Shown here: piece after piece, positions 25,665 through 34,363 of the stretch
How positions within the stretch are numbered: position 1 is the first letter of the stretch
Layout of the letters: every line of letters begins with the position of its first letter
Source: Collinsella aerofaciens
GTDB taxonomy: Bacteria > Actinomycetota > Coriobacteriia > Coriobacteriales > Coriobacteriaceae
DNA: 64,000 nt
Direction of reading: 5' to 3'
Assembly (NCBI RefSeq): GCF_005845035.1
Contig: NZ_SPFO01000005.1
Location: 81,556-145,555 of the forward strand
Made by a program: the position numbers and the translations under genes
Notes under the pieces: model-generated
Told to the model about the DNA's origin: nothing
Database searches by the model: none
What the model saw: only the letters and a program-made list of their open reading frames with translations

Positions 25665-26456
25665 TTACTCCTCGTCGTCCTCGTCGTCCGAGAACAGGTC
25701 CAGACGACTCACGAACAAGCCCTCCTTGCCCTCGCGCGCGGTAATGACCACACGGGCGATGGCAAGCGAAATCTCGTAGAGCGAGAGCAGGGCGCCATAC
25801 ATGAGGCCCAGCGTAACGGGCGAGCCGTCGGGCGTAATCACAGCCGAGCCCACAAGCAGGCCAACGTACACGAAACGCCAGGCACTGCGGAAGGCCGCGT
25901 AGGACACGATATGGAAGACGGACAGATAAAAGATGATGAGCGGCAGCTCAAACGCCACACCAAAGCCGATCATAAAGAGCAGCTCCATGTTGACGTAGTT
26001 CTCCAGATCGGGCAGCGCCGTGGCGACGGCCGAGGTTTCGCCGATGAGCCACTCAAAGCCCGCAGGAATGATGATGAAGTAGCAAAAGATTGCGCCCAGG
26101 AAGAACAGCACCGTCGAGGCGAGCACCGTAGGCACGACCCACTTGCGCTCGTTGGGGCGAAGCGCCGGCAGGAAGAACGCCAAGATCTGCCAGATGATCA
26201 TGGGCGTGCACATGACCACGGCCATCTTGATGGCCAGCGAGAAACGCAGGCCAAAGCCGCCGAGCGTGGTGGTGATGTAGAACTTACCGTCCGGCACAAA
26301 GGAGCGGATGGGGTCTTCCAGAATGTCGAGCACCACAGGCGTGGCGAAATACAGCACGATAGCTGCGGCAAACACCGAAACAACCACGATGGTCAGGCGG
26401 CGACGGAGCTCTCCCAGGTGATCGAAGAGCGGCATACGCGCAGGTCCGATAGGCAT
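25665..26456 (-). CDS. tatC: Sec-independent translocase subunit TatC
   Basis: 263 aa with six predicted membrane segments and the signature HLGELRRRLTIVV near residues 12-24; FLPALRPNERKWV and the Glu-bearing loops are as in other TatC proteins. It is the twin-arginine signal receptor. Its start overlaps the tatA/B stop (TAATG). Placement directly before hypAB suggests that folded, metal-loaded hydrogenase could be a substrate; this is an inference. Confidence 0.95.
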   Translation of the reverse strand: MPIGPARMPLFDHLGELRRRLTIVVVSVFAAAIVLYFATPVVLDILEDPIRSFVPDGKFYITTTLGGFGLRFSLAIKMAVVMCTPMIIWQILAFFLPALRPNERKWVVPTVLASTVLFFLGAIFCYFIIIPAGFEWLIGETSAVATALPDLENYVNMELLFMIGFGVAFELPLIIFYLSVFHIVSYAAFRSAWRFVYVGLLVGSAVITPDGSPVTLGLMYGALLSLYEISLAIARVVITAREGKEGLFVSRLDLFSDDEDDEE

Positions 26457-27046
26457 TACTCATCGTCTCCTTTCGGGGCGTCGGCGGCAGCGGTGGCGTC
26501 GTCCTCGGCCTCGAGCTCGCGGGCGAGCTGGTCGACGACGGCCTTGCGCTTGCGGGGACGACGGGCGTAGAGGTCAGCCGTCGTGGGCTCTGTCGGCTCG
26601 GGCTCGGGCTCCGGCTCTGCAGCAGGCTCAGGCTCGGCGGCGGCAGCAGCAGGCTCGGCCTCGGCAGGCTCGGCACCCTCGGCCTCCCCAGCAGCACCCT
26701 CGCCCTCGACGGCAGCCTCACTCGCGGCCTTCTCGGCAGCAAGACGGGCGCGACGCTCGGCAAAGGTCTCCTTCTTTGCGGGCGCAGTCGTCTCGGCAGC
26801 ATCCTCGTCCGCATCGGAATCGTCATCGACGGCAGCCTTCTTGGGCTTGACCGGGGCCGACGCGGCCTCGCTCACCGGATCGATAATCTCGGACTGAACA
26901 ACGGCCGTCATCTTTTCCTGCGTCTCGCGGAACTGACGAATAGCACGGCCGATCGTGCGGCCCATCTGTGGGAGCTTATCCGGGCCAAACAGCAAAAAGC
27001 CGAAGACCACGATGATCGCGAGCTCACCCTCTCCAATACCAAACAC
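26456..27046 (-). CDS. TatA/TatB-family translocase subunit with long acidic tail
   Basis: 196 aa. A short N-terminal membrane helix (FGIGEGELAIIVVFGFLLFGPDKLP) and the amphipathic helix MGRTIGRAIRQFRETQEKM are the TatA/B core. The rest is a very Ala/Glu-rich, probably disordered tail ending in RRPRKRKAVVDQLAREL. GTG 27046 is chosen because GGAGG lies 5 nt upstream and gives the standard MFGIGEGEL start. TatB rather than TatA is favoured by length and by adjacency to tatC; a separate tatA is not present here. Confidence 0.88.
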   Translation of the reverse strand: MFGIGEGELAIIVVFGFLLFGPDKLPQMGRTIGRAIRQFRETQEKMTAVVQSEIIDPVSEAASAPVKPKKAAVDDDSDADEDAAETTAPAKKETFAERRARLAAEKAASEAAVEGEGAAGEAEGAEPAEAEPAAAAAEPEPAAEPEPEPEPTEPTTADLYARRPRKRKAVVDQLARELEAEDDATAAADAPKGDDE

Positions 27047-27127
27047 ACATACCTCCAAGGCTCGATGTGAGTCGAGCCCGCACCGCGCCATTCGGCCGGA
27101 ACTCGTCTATTCATTCGGTCAAGTATA

Positions 27128-27155
27128 GCGCCCGGACGCCAAAACGTCCGAGCGC
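27128..27155 (-). terminator. Hairpin after the STAS gene
   Basis: 11-bp stem with one mismatch (GCGCCCGGACG / CGTCCGAGCGC), 6-nt loop. On the minus strand a TATACT hexamer (27121-27126) follows, a possible -10 box for the tat operon. Confidence 0.5.
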
Positions 27156-27198
27156 ATCACAAACATATGCCAAACGGCACGCCCTTTTGGGGCAGGGC

Positions 27199-27513
27199 TT
27201 ATGCCGCCGTGATCGAGATCTCCTGGTCGACGCCCAGCAGCTGAACCACGCGCATCACCTGGGGCTGCACATTGGTGCAGCTAAAGCGCTTACCATGGTC
27301 GACCGCGTGGTGCGCAGCGCCCACGAGCACGCCAATGCCCGTCGAATCGATGTAGCTCACCTGGGCAAAATCGAGCTCAACGGCCTCAGTGGGTTGCTCG
27401 AGCGCCAGGTCGATGGCATTACGCAGACTGTCGGCGTTAGAGATATCGATCTCGCCGGCCACCTTGATGGTGTAGAGCTCCGGCGTGGGGTTGGTGGAAA
27501 TACCCAAATCCAT
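27199..27513 (-). CDS. STAS-domain anti-anti-sigma factor-like protein
   Basis: 104 aa, a single STAS domain (SpoIIAA type). The phosphorylatable serine is in QVSYIDSTGIGVLVGA (Ser57) and the N-terminal strand is YTIKVAGEIDISNADSLR. Such proteins free a sigma factor by binding its anti-sigma kinase. No kinase or sigma partner is adjacent. Confidence 0.9.
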   Translation of the reverse strand: MDLGISTNPTPELYTIKVAGEIDISNADSLRNAIDLALEQPTEAVELDFAQVSYIDSTGIGVLVGAAHHAVDHGKRFSCTNVQPQVMRVVQLLGVDQEISITAA

Positions 27514-27564
27514 GTATACGCTCCTTTACGTATCGAAAGTGCGGATAGTACGGGAAGCCGCGCG

Positions 27565-28869
27565 TTAGGCGCGCTCGGCACGCGCAAGCTCGGCAGCGAC
27601 GAGCTTAACGGCCAGCACCAGCACATCGAGCGCGGCCTCCAGGTCCTCGACCGTGGGATAGCTCGGCGCGATGCGGATGTTGGTGTCGCGCGGATCCTTG
27701 CCATAAGGCCAGGTGGCACCAGCCGGCGTGAGCTTGACGCCCAGGTCGGCGCAAAGCGCGGCGACCTTCTGGGCCGAGCCCTCAGGACCATCGAAGCTCA
27801 CAAAGTAGCCGCCGCGGGGATGCGTCCAGGTGGCGCAACCCGTGTCGCCCAGGCCCTCGGTGAGCTTGCGCTCGACGGCCTCAAAGCGCGGACGCAGGAA
27901 CTCGGCATGCTTTTTCATGTGCTCCTTGACCGCCTCGATGGTGGGAAGGAAGCGCACGTGACGCAGCTGGTTGAGCTTGTCGGCGCTGATCAGACCGGCC
28001 TTCAGGCGCTTGGAGAACTCGGCGATGACCGCGGGGCTCGCGCCGATAAAGCCGATGCCGGCGCCCGGGAAGGTGATCTTGGACGTCGATGCAAAGGCCA
28101 CCACGCGGTCCTCGGTGCCCGCCGCGCGAGCGAGGTCAAAGATGTTTGCGAGCTCGTCGGTCTCGTCGTACAGGTCGTGCACGCAGTAGGCGTTGTCCCA
28201 GAAGATGCGGAAATCGGGCGCGGCCGTGGGCATCTCGACCAGGCGGCGCACAGTGTCCTCGCTAAAGGTGATGCCCGTGGGGTTGGAATACTTGGGCACG
28301 CACCAGATACCCTTGATGGAATCGTCGGCGGCAACGAGGCGCTCGACCTCGTCCATGTCGGGACCATTCTCGGTCATCGCGACGGGGATGTTCTCGATAC
28401 CCAGGTCGGCGGTGATACCAAAGTGACGGTCATAGCCGGGAACCGGGCACAGGAACTTGACCTTCTTGCCGTCGTGCGCGGCCTCGTAAGCCTCCCAAGG
28501 CTCGCTGCCGCACGAGCCGCAGCGCCAGAACATGCCGGCGATATCGTGCTCGATCAGCAGGCTCGACGAACCCAGCACGAGCGTCTGCTCGGCAGGGCAG
28601 CCCAAGAACTCCCCCGCTAGCTTGCGCGCCGAGGGAATGCCCTCAAAGCAGCCGTAGTTGGAGCAGTCGACGTTGCCGTCGTGCAGATCGGCATCGGCAT
28701 TGAGGATATCGAGCATGGGTCGAGAGATGTCAACCTGGGAGGGCGACGGTTTGCCGCGGGCCATGTCGAGCGCCAGGCCCTTGGCCTTGACCTCGGCGAC
28801 CTCGGCCTTGAGCGCCTCGATGGCGGCATCGAGTTCGGTGGTTTCCATCTTCTGGTAGATCGTCTGCAT
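27565..28869 (-). CDS. Type Ic aspartate aminotransferase (PF12897-like)
   Basis: 434 aa, PLP-dependent. The long-form start (LDMARGKPSPSQVDISRPMLDIL), the SNYGCFEGIPSARKLAGEFLG motif, GSSSLLIEHDIAGMFW, the NPTG site (YSNPTGITFS) and the PLP lysine in FASTSKITFPGAGIGF match the Ic group typified by mycobacterial Rv3722c. These enzymes move amino groups between glutamate/aspartate and 2-oxoacids and can dominate nitrogen distribution. Single-gene unit, divergent from the small gene at 29019. Confidence 0.9.
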   Translation of the reverse strand: MQTIYQKMETTELDAAIEALKAEVAEVKAKGLALDMARGKPSPSQVDISRPMLDILNADADLHDGNVDCSNYGCFEGIPSARKLAGEFLGCPAEQTLVLGSSSLLIEHDIAGMFWRCGSCGSEPWEAYEAAHDGKKVKFLCPVPGYDRHFGITADLGIENIPVAMTENGPDMDEVERLVAADDSIKGIWCVPKYSNPTGITFSEDTVRRLVEMPTAAPDFRIFWDNAYCVHDLYDETDELANIFDLARAAGTEDRVVAFASTSKITFPGAGIGFIGASPAVIAEFSKRLKAGLISADKLNQLRHVRFLPTIEAVKEHMKKHAEFLRPRFEAVERKLTEGLGDTGCATWTHPRGGYFVSFDGPEGSAQKVAALCADLGVKLTPAGATWPYGKDPRDTNIRIAPSYPTVEDLEAALDVLVLAVKLVAAELARAERA

Positions 28870-29018
28870 GGGTGCGACCTTTCGCGAAGCGGGACGTTGC
28901 AGTTCGTCTAAGTATAGACCGCCACCGCCGCAAGGGTATGAAGCCGTGATAGATTAAGTCCATCGCAATAAATTACGAATCGCCGCGCATGCCGGCGTGG
29001 GGCGCCCAAGGAGGCACT

Positions 29019-29273
29019 ATGGAGTACGGATCGTTCCAGGCCGAGGAGTTCGGCGACCTACAGCGCCTGGTCGACGGGCTGTTTTACGACCGCCACGCCA
29101 TCGACCGACTGGATCTAATCGTACAGGCCGAAATCTTGGACCTGGCGCCCGATCTCATGGAAATCGTCAACCTTTTGCCGCCCGGCTATTACGACCGCCA
29201 GTCACTTTGCGACCAACTCAACTCCGCCTTGGCCGCCCACGGCTGGGGCGCCATCTACGGCACCGTGGAATGA
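29019..29273 (+). CDS. Small acidic protein of unknown function
   Basis: 84 aa, soluble and acidic. It reads FGDLQRLVDGLFYDRHAIDRLDLIVQ then EILDLAPDLMEIVNLLPPGYYDRQSLCDQLNSAL, with helical heptad-like spacing. ATG 29019 has AAGGAGG at 4 nt, a good ribosome site, and codon use matches the neighbours. No family is recognised. Repeat copy B begins 60 bp after its stop. Confidence 0.7.
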   Translation: MEYGSFQAEEFGDLQRLVDGLFYDRHAIDRLDLIVQAEILDLAPDLMEIVNLLPPGYYDRQSLCDQLNSALAAHGWGAIYGTVE

Positions 29274-29332
29274 GCCTCGAGGCCGACGATTTGGCCCGTT
29301 TCCCGACCCTGGCGAGGCTTGTTTTAGGGCTT

Positions 29333-29562
29333 GTGGCCAAAAAAGGGCAAATATGAGTACTGTTACCTTTTTAGTAGCAGCGATTAAGCCCCCAAATCGG
29401 CGTTTTTTCGCCTGGATTTTCTTTCCGAGTAGTAGCTATCGCCAAATTGGAGTCAAGCGATTACTCGTTAACATACAGATAGCATGATTGTGTTCATTAT
29501 TTTCCGCACCTAAAATGAAACGCCGTTTGTGACAGTACTCACAAACGGCGTTTTTTGACCAC
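29333..29562. repeat. ATGAGTACTG terminal-inverted-repeat element, copy B
   Basis: 230 bp. The left end is GTGGCCAAAAAAGGGCAAAT then ATGAGTACTGTTACC. The complement of the right end starts GTGGTCAAAAAACGCC and keeps GAGTACTGTCAC. The right end has become a strong hairpin (AAACGCCGTTTGTGA / TCACAAACGGCGTTT, 29519-29554) with a T-run, so it may also terminate transcription. It fills most of the 29274-29646 gap. Confidence 0.75.
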
Positions 29563-29646
29563 TGGCGTGTCTGGCAGGCGGCAAGCACCACCCGAATCCG
29601 CATTTTGAACGCGCCCGAATCGGTTCTGGAGCCGGTTTTCGCGCTC

Positions 29647-31005
29647 TTACTCGTCCTTGGGCGCGGGGTGCTTGCAGATCACACTCATGTAGATCATGCC
29701 AAGTACGGCCGCGGTAACAGAGCCGGCGAGAATAGCGGCCTTGGCGGCCAGAACCTCAAACTGGGCCGTCGGGAAGGCGAGGCCGCTAATGAGAATCGAC
29801 ATCGTAAAGCCGATGCCGCCCAGAATGCCCACGCCGGCAATCATGTGCCAGTTAACGTTATGCGGCAGCTCGGAGATCTTGAGCTTGACCAAGGCGAACG
29901 TCATGCCAAAGATACCAATCGGCTTGCCCAGCAGCATGCCAAAGTACACGCCGAGCGTCACCGGGTCGGTGAGCAGCGTGCTCATATCCACGCCCACCAG
30001 GCGAACCTGTGCGTTGACGAACGCGAAAATCGGCAGGATCACAAAGTTGACCGGCGTGGAGATCAGACGCTCCATGCGGATGAGCGGCGGGGTCACGCGG
30101 TGCATGACGCGCTCGACTTTGGTGGTCGAGACGGTAAAGTCATGCTGGCCCAAGATGTGTGCCTCGTCGTCGTAGCGGTCATCGAGCAGCGGCAGGCACT
30201 CGCCCAACCAATCGGTGAGGCTATCGAGCTTGACGCCGCACTTGGCCGGGATGGTGAAGGCCAAGATGACGCCGGCAAGCGTAGCATGTACGCCGCTCTT
30301 GAACATGCAGAACCACAACAGCAGACCCAGTACCGAATACGGGGCAAGGCGGTAATGCTGCGTCTTGTTGAGCCACACGAGCGCGCAGGTCACAAGCGCG
30401 GCGGCGCCCAACCAAAACGGGTTGGGGCTCTGACCGTAGAAGATGGCAATGGCGGCGATGGAGATGAGGTCGTCGGCGATGGCGAGCGTCGAGAAGAACA
30501 CGCGCACGCCGTTGGGCACGCGATTGCCCAAAAGCGACAGCACGCCCAGCGCGAAGGCAATATCGGTTGCCATGGGGATGGCCCAGCCGTTGTGGGCGCC
30601 GGCATGGTTAAAGATCAGGTAGATGCAGGCGGGAACGACGACGCCGCCCACGGCCGCCAGCATGGGAAGCATGGCCTGACGCGGATTCTTGAGCTCGCCG
30701 ACCGTCATCTCGTACTTAAGCTCAATGCCCACCAACAAAAAGAAAATCGCCATGAGGAAGTCGTTGACGAAAAGCTCAACGGTAAGACCGGCCGTAAGGT
30801 TGCCCAGACCCACATACAGCGGGGTCTCCAAAAAGTGATGGATGGCCTCGTAGGCATCGGTATTGGCGCAAATGACGGCGGCGATGGCGGCGAAGACCAT
30901 GACGGCGGCGGAAATCGTGCCGTTCTCGGCGATGCGTTCCCAAATGTCGTGACGTTCAAAGCGCTTGCGCTCACGAACGTTGAACAGCTGCTCAGTTGCT
31001 GCCAT
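29647..31005 (-). CDS. nhaA: Na+/H+ antiporter NhaA
   Basis: 452 aa, about 11-12 membrane segments. Family landmarks are VELFVNDFLMAIFFLLVGIELKYE, AMLPMLAAVGGVVVPACIY, the ALGVLSLLGNRVP segment, and the transport aspartates in STLAIADDLISIAAIA. It exchanges external protons for cytoplasmic sodium. Start with GAAAGGAG. Single-gene unit. Confidence 0.94.
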   Translation of the reverse strand: MAATEQLFNVRERKRFERHDIWERIAENGTISAAVMVFAAIAAVICANTDAYEAIHHFLETPLYVGLGNLTAGLTVELFVNDFLMAIFFLLVGIELKYEMTVGELKNPRQAMLPMLAAVGGVVVPACIYLIFNHAGAHNGWAIPMATDIAFALGVLSLLGNRVPNGVRVFFSTLAIADDLISIAAIAIFYGQSPNPFWLGAAALVTCALVWLNKTQHYRLAPYSVLGLLLWFCMFKSGVHATLAGVILAFTIPAKCGVKLDSLTDWLGECLPLLDDRYDDEAHILGQHDFTVSTTKVERVMHRVTPPLIRMERLISTPVNFVILPIFAFVNAQVRLVGVDMSTLLTDPVTLGVYFGMLLGKPIGIFGMTFALVKLKISELPHNVNWHMIAGVGILGGIGFTMSILISGLAFPTAQFEVLAAKAAILAGSVTAAVLGMIYMSVICKHPAPKDE

Positions 31006-31219
31006 GGGCGGCTCCTTTCACGGGAAAGCTCCCGTCTTAAAAAAGCACGGCCCGCCCAAGTGGCGGCGCCGCGCTCTAACGTATTACGCTTGCATCTAGC
31101 CTACCCTGCACGACAAGCACGCAGGCGTGGCCGAAAAGCGGAACCACAGGTTGAACATTATTTGCTCAACGGCACAGGCACGCCTGTCCAAGAGACGACG
31201 CGGCGCCGTGCACAAAAAA

Positions 31220-31252
31220 CGACCGGAGCGCGGGACGTCCGCGATCCGGTCG
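31220..31252 (-). terminator. Terminator after the pyrophosphatase gene
   Basis: CGACCGGA / TCCGGTCG outer stem with inner CGCGG/CCGCG, followed by six T on the minus strand. Confidence 0.8.
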
Positions 31253-31272
31253 TGGCGTTTGGCCAACTAAAC

Positions 31273-32196
31273 CTAGCAGGCGGCCATAATGGGGGCAGCG
31301 ACCTGCTTCTTACGGGAGAGGACGCCCGGCATCCAGACGCCATCGTGCTCGTCGGCAATGCCCAGGCCCTTCTGAGCGGCCTCGGTCTCGCCCTCGAGCA
31401 GGACCTGCGAGCCCTCCTCCATGATGTCGGTGATGCACAGGACAATGCCGTCGGCACCCTTCTCGGCGGCGTAGGCGCGCATGGCCTCGCGGATCTCGTC
31501 GATCATGCCGAGTGCGCGGGTCTTGTCGACAGTCTCGTACTGGCCGATGAGCAGCTTCTTGCCGGCGGGCTCGAACATCTTGATGTCGTTGCCGACCATC
31601 TCGGCTGCGGTGAAGGAGCCGGACGGACGGGTGAGGAAGACCTCCATGCCAAACTTGACCGGGTCGACGCCCACCTGCTCGCCGAGCTTGGCGGCGACAG
31701 CGCGGTCGACATCGGTGGTGGTGGGGCTCTTGAGCATGAGCGTGTCGGTCATCATGGCCGAGAGCAGCAGCTTGGCCTGGACGTCGGAAAGCTCAACGCC
31801 GAGCACGCCGGCGAGCTTGGTGACGATGGTGCAGCTGGAGCCCCAGGGCAGGCAGATGTAGTGCAGCGGGCCGGCGGTCTCGAAGTCGCCGATGCGGTGA
31901 TGATCGACGACACCAAAGACCGTGGCGTCCTTAAGGCCGGCGACAGACTGGGCAGACTCGTTGTGGTCGGTGAGGACGACGAGCTGACCGGCCTCGACGG
32001 ACTCGATTACGCGAGGCTCGGCAATGCCGGCATCGGCGAGCAGCTTGGCGGACTCGGCCGGAAGCTGGTCCAGAGCGCAAGCCTCGTAGGTGTTGCCGGC
32101 ATACTCAACCTGGTTAAGCAGCTGGGACAGGACGACGGCGCTCATGATGGCGTCGTTATCGGGGTTCTGGTGACCAAAGACAAGAACGTTTGCCAT
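31273..32196 (-). CDS. ppaC: Manganese-dependent inorganic pyrophosphatase (family II, DHH)
   Basis: 307 aa. N-terminal FGHQNPDNDAIMSA (metal ligands His, Asp, Asp), the DHH motif in VFGVVDHHRIGDF near residue 95, SSCTIVTKLAG, and the C-terminal substrate site SRKKQVAAPI. It hydrolyses pyrophosphate to phosphate. The family II enzyme is typical of anaerobic Gram-positives. Confidence 0.95.
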   Translation of the reverse strand: MANVLVFGHQNPDNDAIMSAVVLSQLLNQVEYAGNTYEACALDQLPAESAKLLADAGIAEPRVIESVEAGQLVVLTDHNESAQSVAGLKDATVFGVVDHHRIGDFETAGPLHYICLPWGSSCTIVTKLAGVLGVELSDVQAKLLLSAMMTDTLMLKSPTTTDVDRAVAAKLGEQVGVDPVKFGMEVFLTRPSGSFTAAEMVGNDIKMFEPAGKKLLIGQYETVDKTRALGMIDEIREAMRAYAAEKGADGIVLCITDIMEEGSQVLLEGETEAAQKGLGIADEHDGVWMPGVLSRKKQVAAPIMAAC

Positions 32197-32308
32197 GGAT
32201 ATCCTCCACTTGATATGTGTACTTGGACGTAGCTATGGTAGCACGCTGGCGCCGAGCCTTCGCAGACGGAAGGGGCACGGCATATTTTGGGGCAGGCATG
32301 GGGGCCAA

Positions 32309-32358
32309 GGCTGTCCCTTTTGCACCGTGTTGGTGCAAAGCAACTTGACCCCCTTGCA
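32309..32358. repeat. Partial GGGAC-type dyad
   Basis: Contains CTGTCCC, a small hairpin TTTGCACC / GGTGCAAA (32319-32339), then GCAACTTGACCCCC. The inner half resembles the loop of the 42735-42801 element (TGCACCATGTTGCTGCAAAG). It lies between the ROK kinase stop and ppaC start. Confidence 0.5.
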
Positions 32359-32362
32359 GCAG

Positions 32363-33316
32363 CTATTTACCGGCGGCGCGCAGGGCTACGTAGGCAGCAC
32401 CGATGATGCCGGCGTCGTTTCCGAGCGAAGCGACCTTAATGGGCGTCTCGCGCGAGGCGGAAAGCGCGTATTGCTTAAAGTGCTCGCGAACCTTATCGAG
32501 GTAGACATCGGCCGAAGCGGACGCGCCGCCACCGATCAGGAACATCTCGGGGTCGACCACGTTGGCGATAAGTGCCAGAGCACGGCCGAGATAGTCAGCC
32601 ATGGTATCGGCAGCTGCCAGCGCGAGTTTGTCGCCCTCGCGGCAGGCCTGGAACACGTCCTTGGAATCGGAGGGGCCGGTGAGCTCAATGGGCTCGACGC
32701 CCGCCTTCTTGCACTCGGCAAGGTAGTTGCTCACCACGCCGGTGGCGCTGGAATACTGCTCCAGATGGCCATGGCCGCCACAGCCGCAGGTGCGCTCCTC
32801 AGCCGGGTTCAGGCACATGTGGCCAATCTCGCCGCCGGCGCCCACAACACCCGATACCACGTCGCCGTTAACGATAACGCCGCCGCCCACGCCGGTACCG
32901 ATGGTGACCATCACCACGTTCTGCACGCCCTTGGCAGAACCGAGCCAGGCCTCGCCCATGGCAGCGGCGTTGGCATCGTTCTCATACTTAACGACCGCAT
33001 CGGGGCAGTGCTCCTGAATGGCGACCCTCAGCTCGGGCAGGTTAATGGCAATGTTGGCCTTGACCTTGGCATCGCCCGACGCCGGAATGGGACACGGAAC
33101 GGCCAGACCAATGCCCGCCACAAAGGCACGCGGAATCTGTGCCTTGGCGACCACCTGGTCGATAGCCTCGGTCACCGCGGCAAAGCCCGCAGCGTCAACG
33201 ATAGGAGGCGTGGGCACGCTGGCCTTGGCAAGCAGGTTGCCGTCCTCGTCGAACAGGCCCTCCTTAACCGAAGTGCCGCCGACGTCGATGCCGATGTAGT
33301 ACTGCTTAGGTTCCAT
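32363..33316 (-). CDS. ROK-family glucokinase
   Basis: 317 aa. ATP-site YYIGIDVGGTSVKEGLFDEDG, the sugar-binding KYENDANAAAMGE, the second phosphate loop VTIGTGVGGGVI, and the ROK zinc site GHMCLNPAEERTCGCGGHGHLEQY. It phosphorylates glucose or a related hexose. ATG 33316 has AAAGGTGGG. The nearby cellobiose-type PTS and phospho-glucosidase would release free glucose for it. The exact sugar is inferred. Confidence 0.92.
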   Translation of the reverse strand: MEPKQYYIGIDVGGTSVKEGLFDEDGNLLAKASVPTPPIVDAAGFAAVTEAIDQVVAKAQIPRAFVAGIGLAVPCPIPASGDAKVKANIAINLPELRVAIQEHCPDAVVKYENDANAAAMGEAWLGSAKGVQNVVMVTIGTGVGGGVIVNGDVVSGVVGAGGEIGHMCLNPAEERTCGCGGHGHLEQYSSATGVVSNYLAECKKAGVEPIELTGPSDSKDVFQACREGDKLALAAADTMADYLGRALALIANVVDPEMFLIGGGASASADVYLDKVREHFKQYALSASRETPIKVASLGNDAGIIGAAYVALRAAGK

Positions 33317-33384
33317 GGGAGCCCACCTTTCTCGTTTAAACATTGCCTGTATGGTACCGCTCTCAAGGCAAAAACCTACCAAAA

Positions 33385-33420
33385 AGGGACAGGTTTGTTT
33401 TGGCAGGTTTTATCTGGGGT
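33385..33420. repeat. Partial GGGAC-type element (single arm)
   Basis: GGGACAGGTTTGTTTTGGCA followed by GGTTTTATC. Nearly the same as the left arm of the dyad at 37265-37350, but the matching right arm is missing. Lies upstream of the ROK kinase. Confidence 0.45.
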
Positions 33421-33470
33421 AACGCAATTGGCTGCCCAACAGGCCGCGCAAGACCATCCCCAAAAATAAA

Positions 33471-33499
33471 GGCGCCGGGAGGCGGAGGCTCCCGGCGCC
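33471..33499 (-). terminator. Terminator after the cellobiose-type PTS operon
   Basis: Perfect 11-bp stem GGCGCCGGGAG / CTCCCGGCGCC with a 7-nt loop, then a T-rich run on the minus strand. Confidence 0.85.
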
Positions 33500-33557
33500 C
33501 GTCAAAGGGACTATGTTGTCTGTTGGACCGCACGGTCCGTCGCGGCGATAACGCCGA

Positions 33558-33890
33558 CTAGGCCTGAAGTGCCTGCAGCTGCTTGTGAACCTCGATGAGC
33601 TCCGTCGCCATGACGCGCATGGTCTCGGTGCCGGCCATCTGGTCCTCGGCATGCAGCAAAATCAACGGGGCCTCGCCGTTACGCTCGCCGTTGGCCTCCT
33701 TCTTCAGAAGCCCCATGTGAACATCGTGGCCACCGTTATAGGCCTCGTCGCCCTGCTTGATAAGCTCCTCGGCGGCGTCAAAATCGCCCTCCTTGGCCTT
33801 TTGCACGGCATTGATGTACATGCTCTTGGCGGTACCGACGTAGCTGATGATCTCAAAGCAGGTCATCTGCAGTTCGTTCATATCCTCCAT
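33558..33890 (-). CDS. PTS system, lactose/cellobiose-family EIIA
   Basis: 110 aa, all-helical. The family sequence ELQMTCFEIISYVGTAKSMYINAVQKAKEGDF is followed by the phosphorylated histidine region LILLHAEDQMAGTE. It takes phosphate from HPr and passes it to the EIIB encoded just upstream. ATG 33890 is 7 nt after the EIIB stop, with AGGTG before it. Last gene of the operon. Confidence 0.92.
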   Translation of the reverse strand: MEDMNELQMTCFEIISYVGTAKSMYINAVQKAKEGDFDAAEELIKQGDEAYNGGHDVHMGLLKKEANGERNGEAPLILLHAEDQMAGTETMRVMATELIEVHKQLQALQA

Positions 33891-33899
33891 GCGGAGCAC

Positions 33900-34202
33900 C
33901 TAGCCCATCACGCTGACGCAGTGGTCGATGATGCCGGCAGCGTTCATGCGGCCGTAGTCGACCATGTTGATAACCTCGACCGGGAAGCGGCCGGCGGCCT
34001 CCTTCTCAAAATCGCCCTTGGTGTAGCCGATCTGCGGACCAAGCAGCAACATGTCGCACTCGTCCAGGTGATCGTGGGCCTCGTTCATGGGACGAGCCTC
34101 GACCTCAATATCCAGACCACGGTTTGCAACCTCGGCCTGCATCTTCTGGACCAGCAGGCTCGTGGACATACCGGCATTGCAGCAGAGCATGATCTTCTTC
34201 AT
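33900..34202 (-). CDS. PTS system, lactose/cellobiose-family EIIB
   Basis: 100 aa. The phosphocysteine loop is MLCCNAGMSTSLL (Cys8), the rest a small Rossmann-like fold (CDMLLLGPQIGYTKGDFEKEAAGR). It accepts phosphate from EIIA and passes it to the sugar. Between it and EIIC lies a hairpin (about 34302-34331, GCGGGC..CCGG / CCGG..GCCCGC) that may set relative expression. Confidence 0.93.
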   Translation of the reverse strand: MKKIMLCCNAGMSTSLLVQKMQAEVANRGLDIEVEARPMNEAHDHLDECDMLLLGPQIGYTKGDFEKEAAGRFPVEVINMVDYGRMNAAGIIDHCVSVMG

Positions 34203-34363
34203 GGTTTCCTCCTTATAACTGCGCGGCGCGCAGACGACAACTGGTTTTATTCCTTGCGGCTATTGTGCCCACCCCCCTGCATCTTTACACAAGGGAGAGA
34301 GCTGCGGGCACCGGCACCGCGTACCGGCGCCCGCAAAGGTGAAAGGGACGAACGTTAGGCGTT

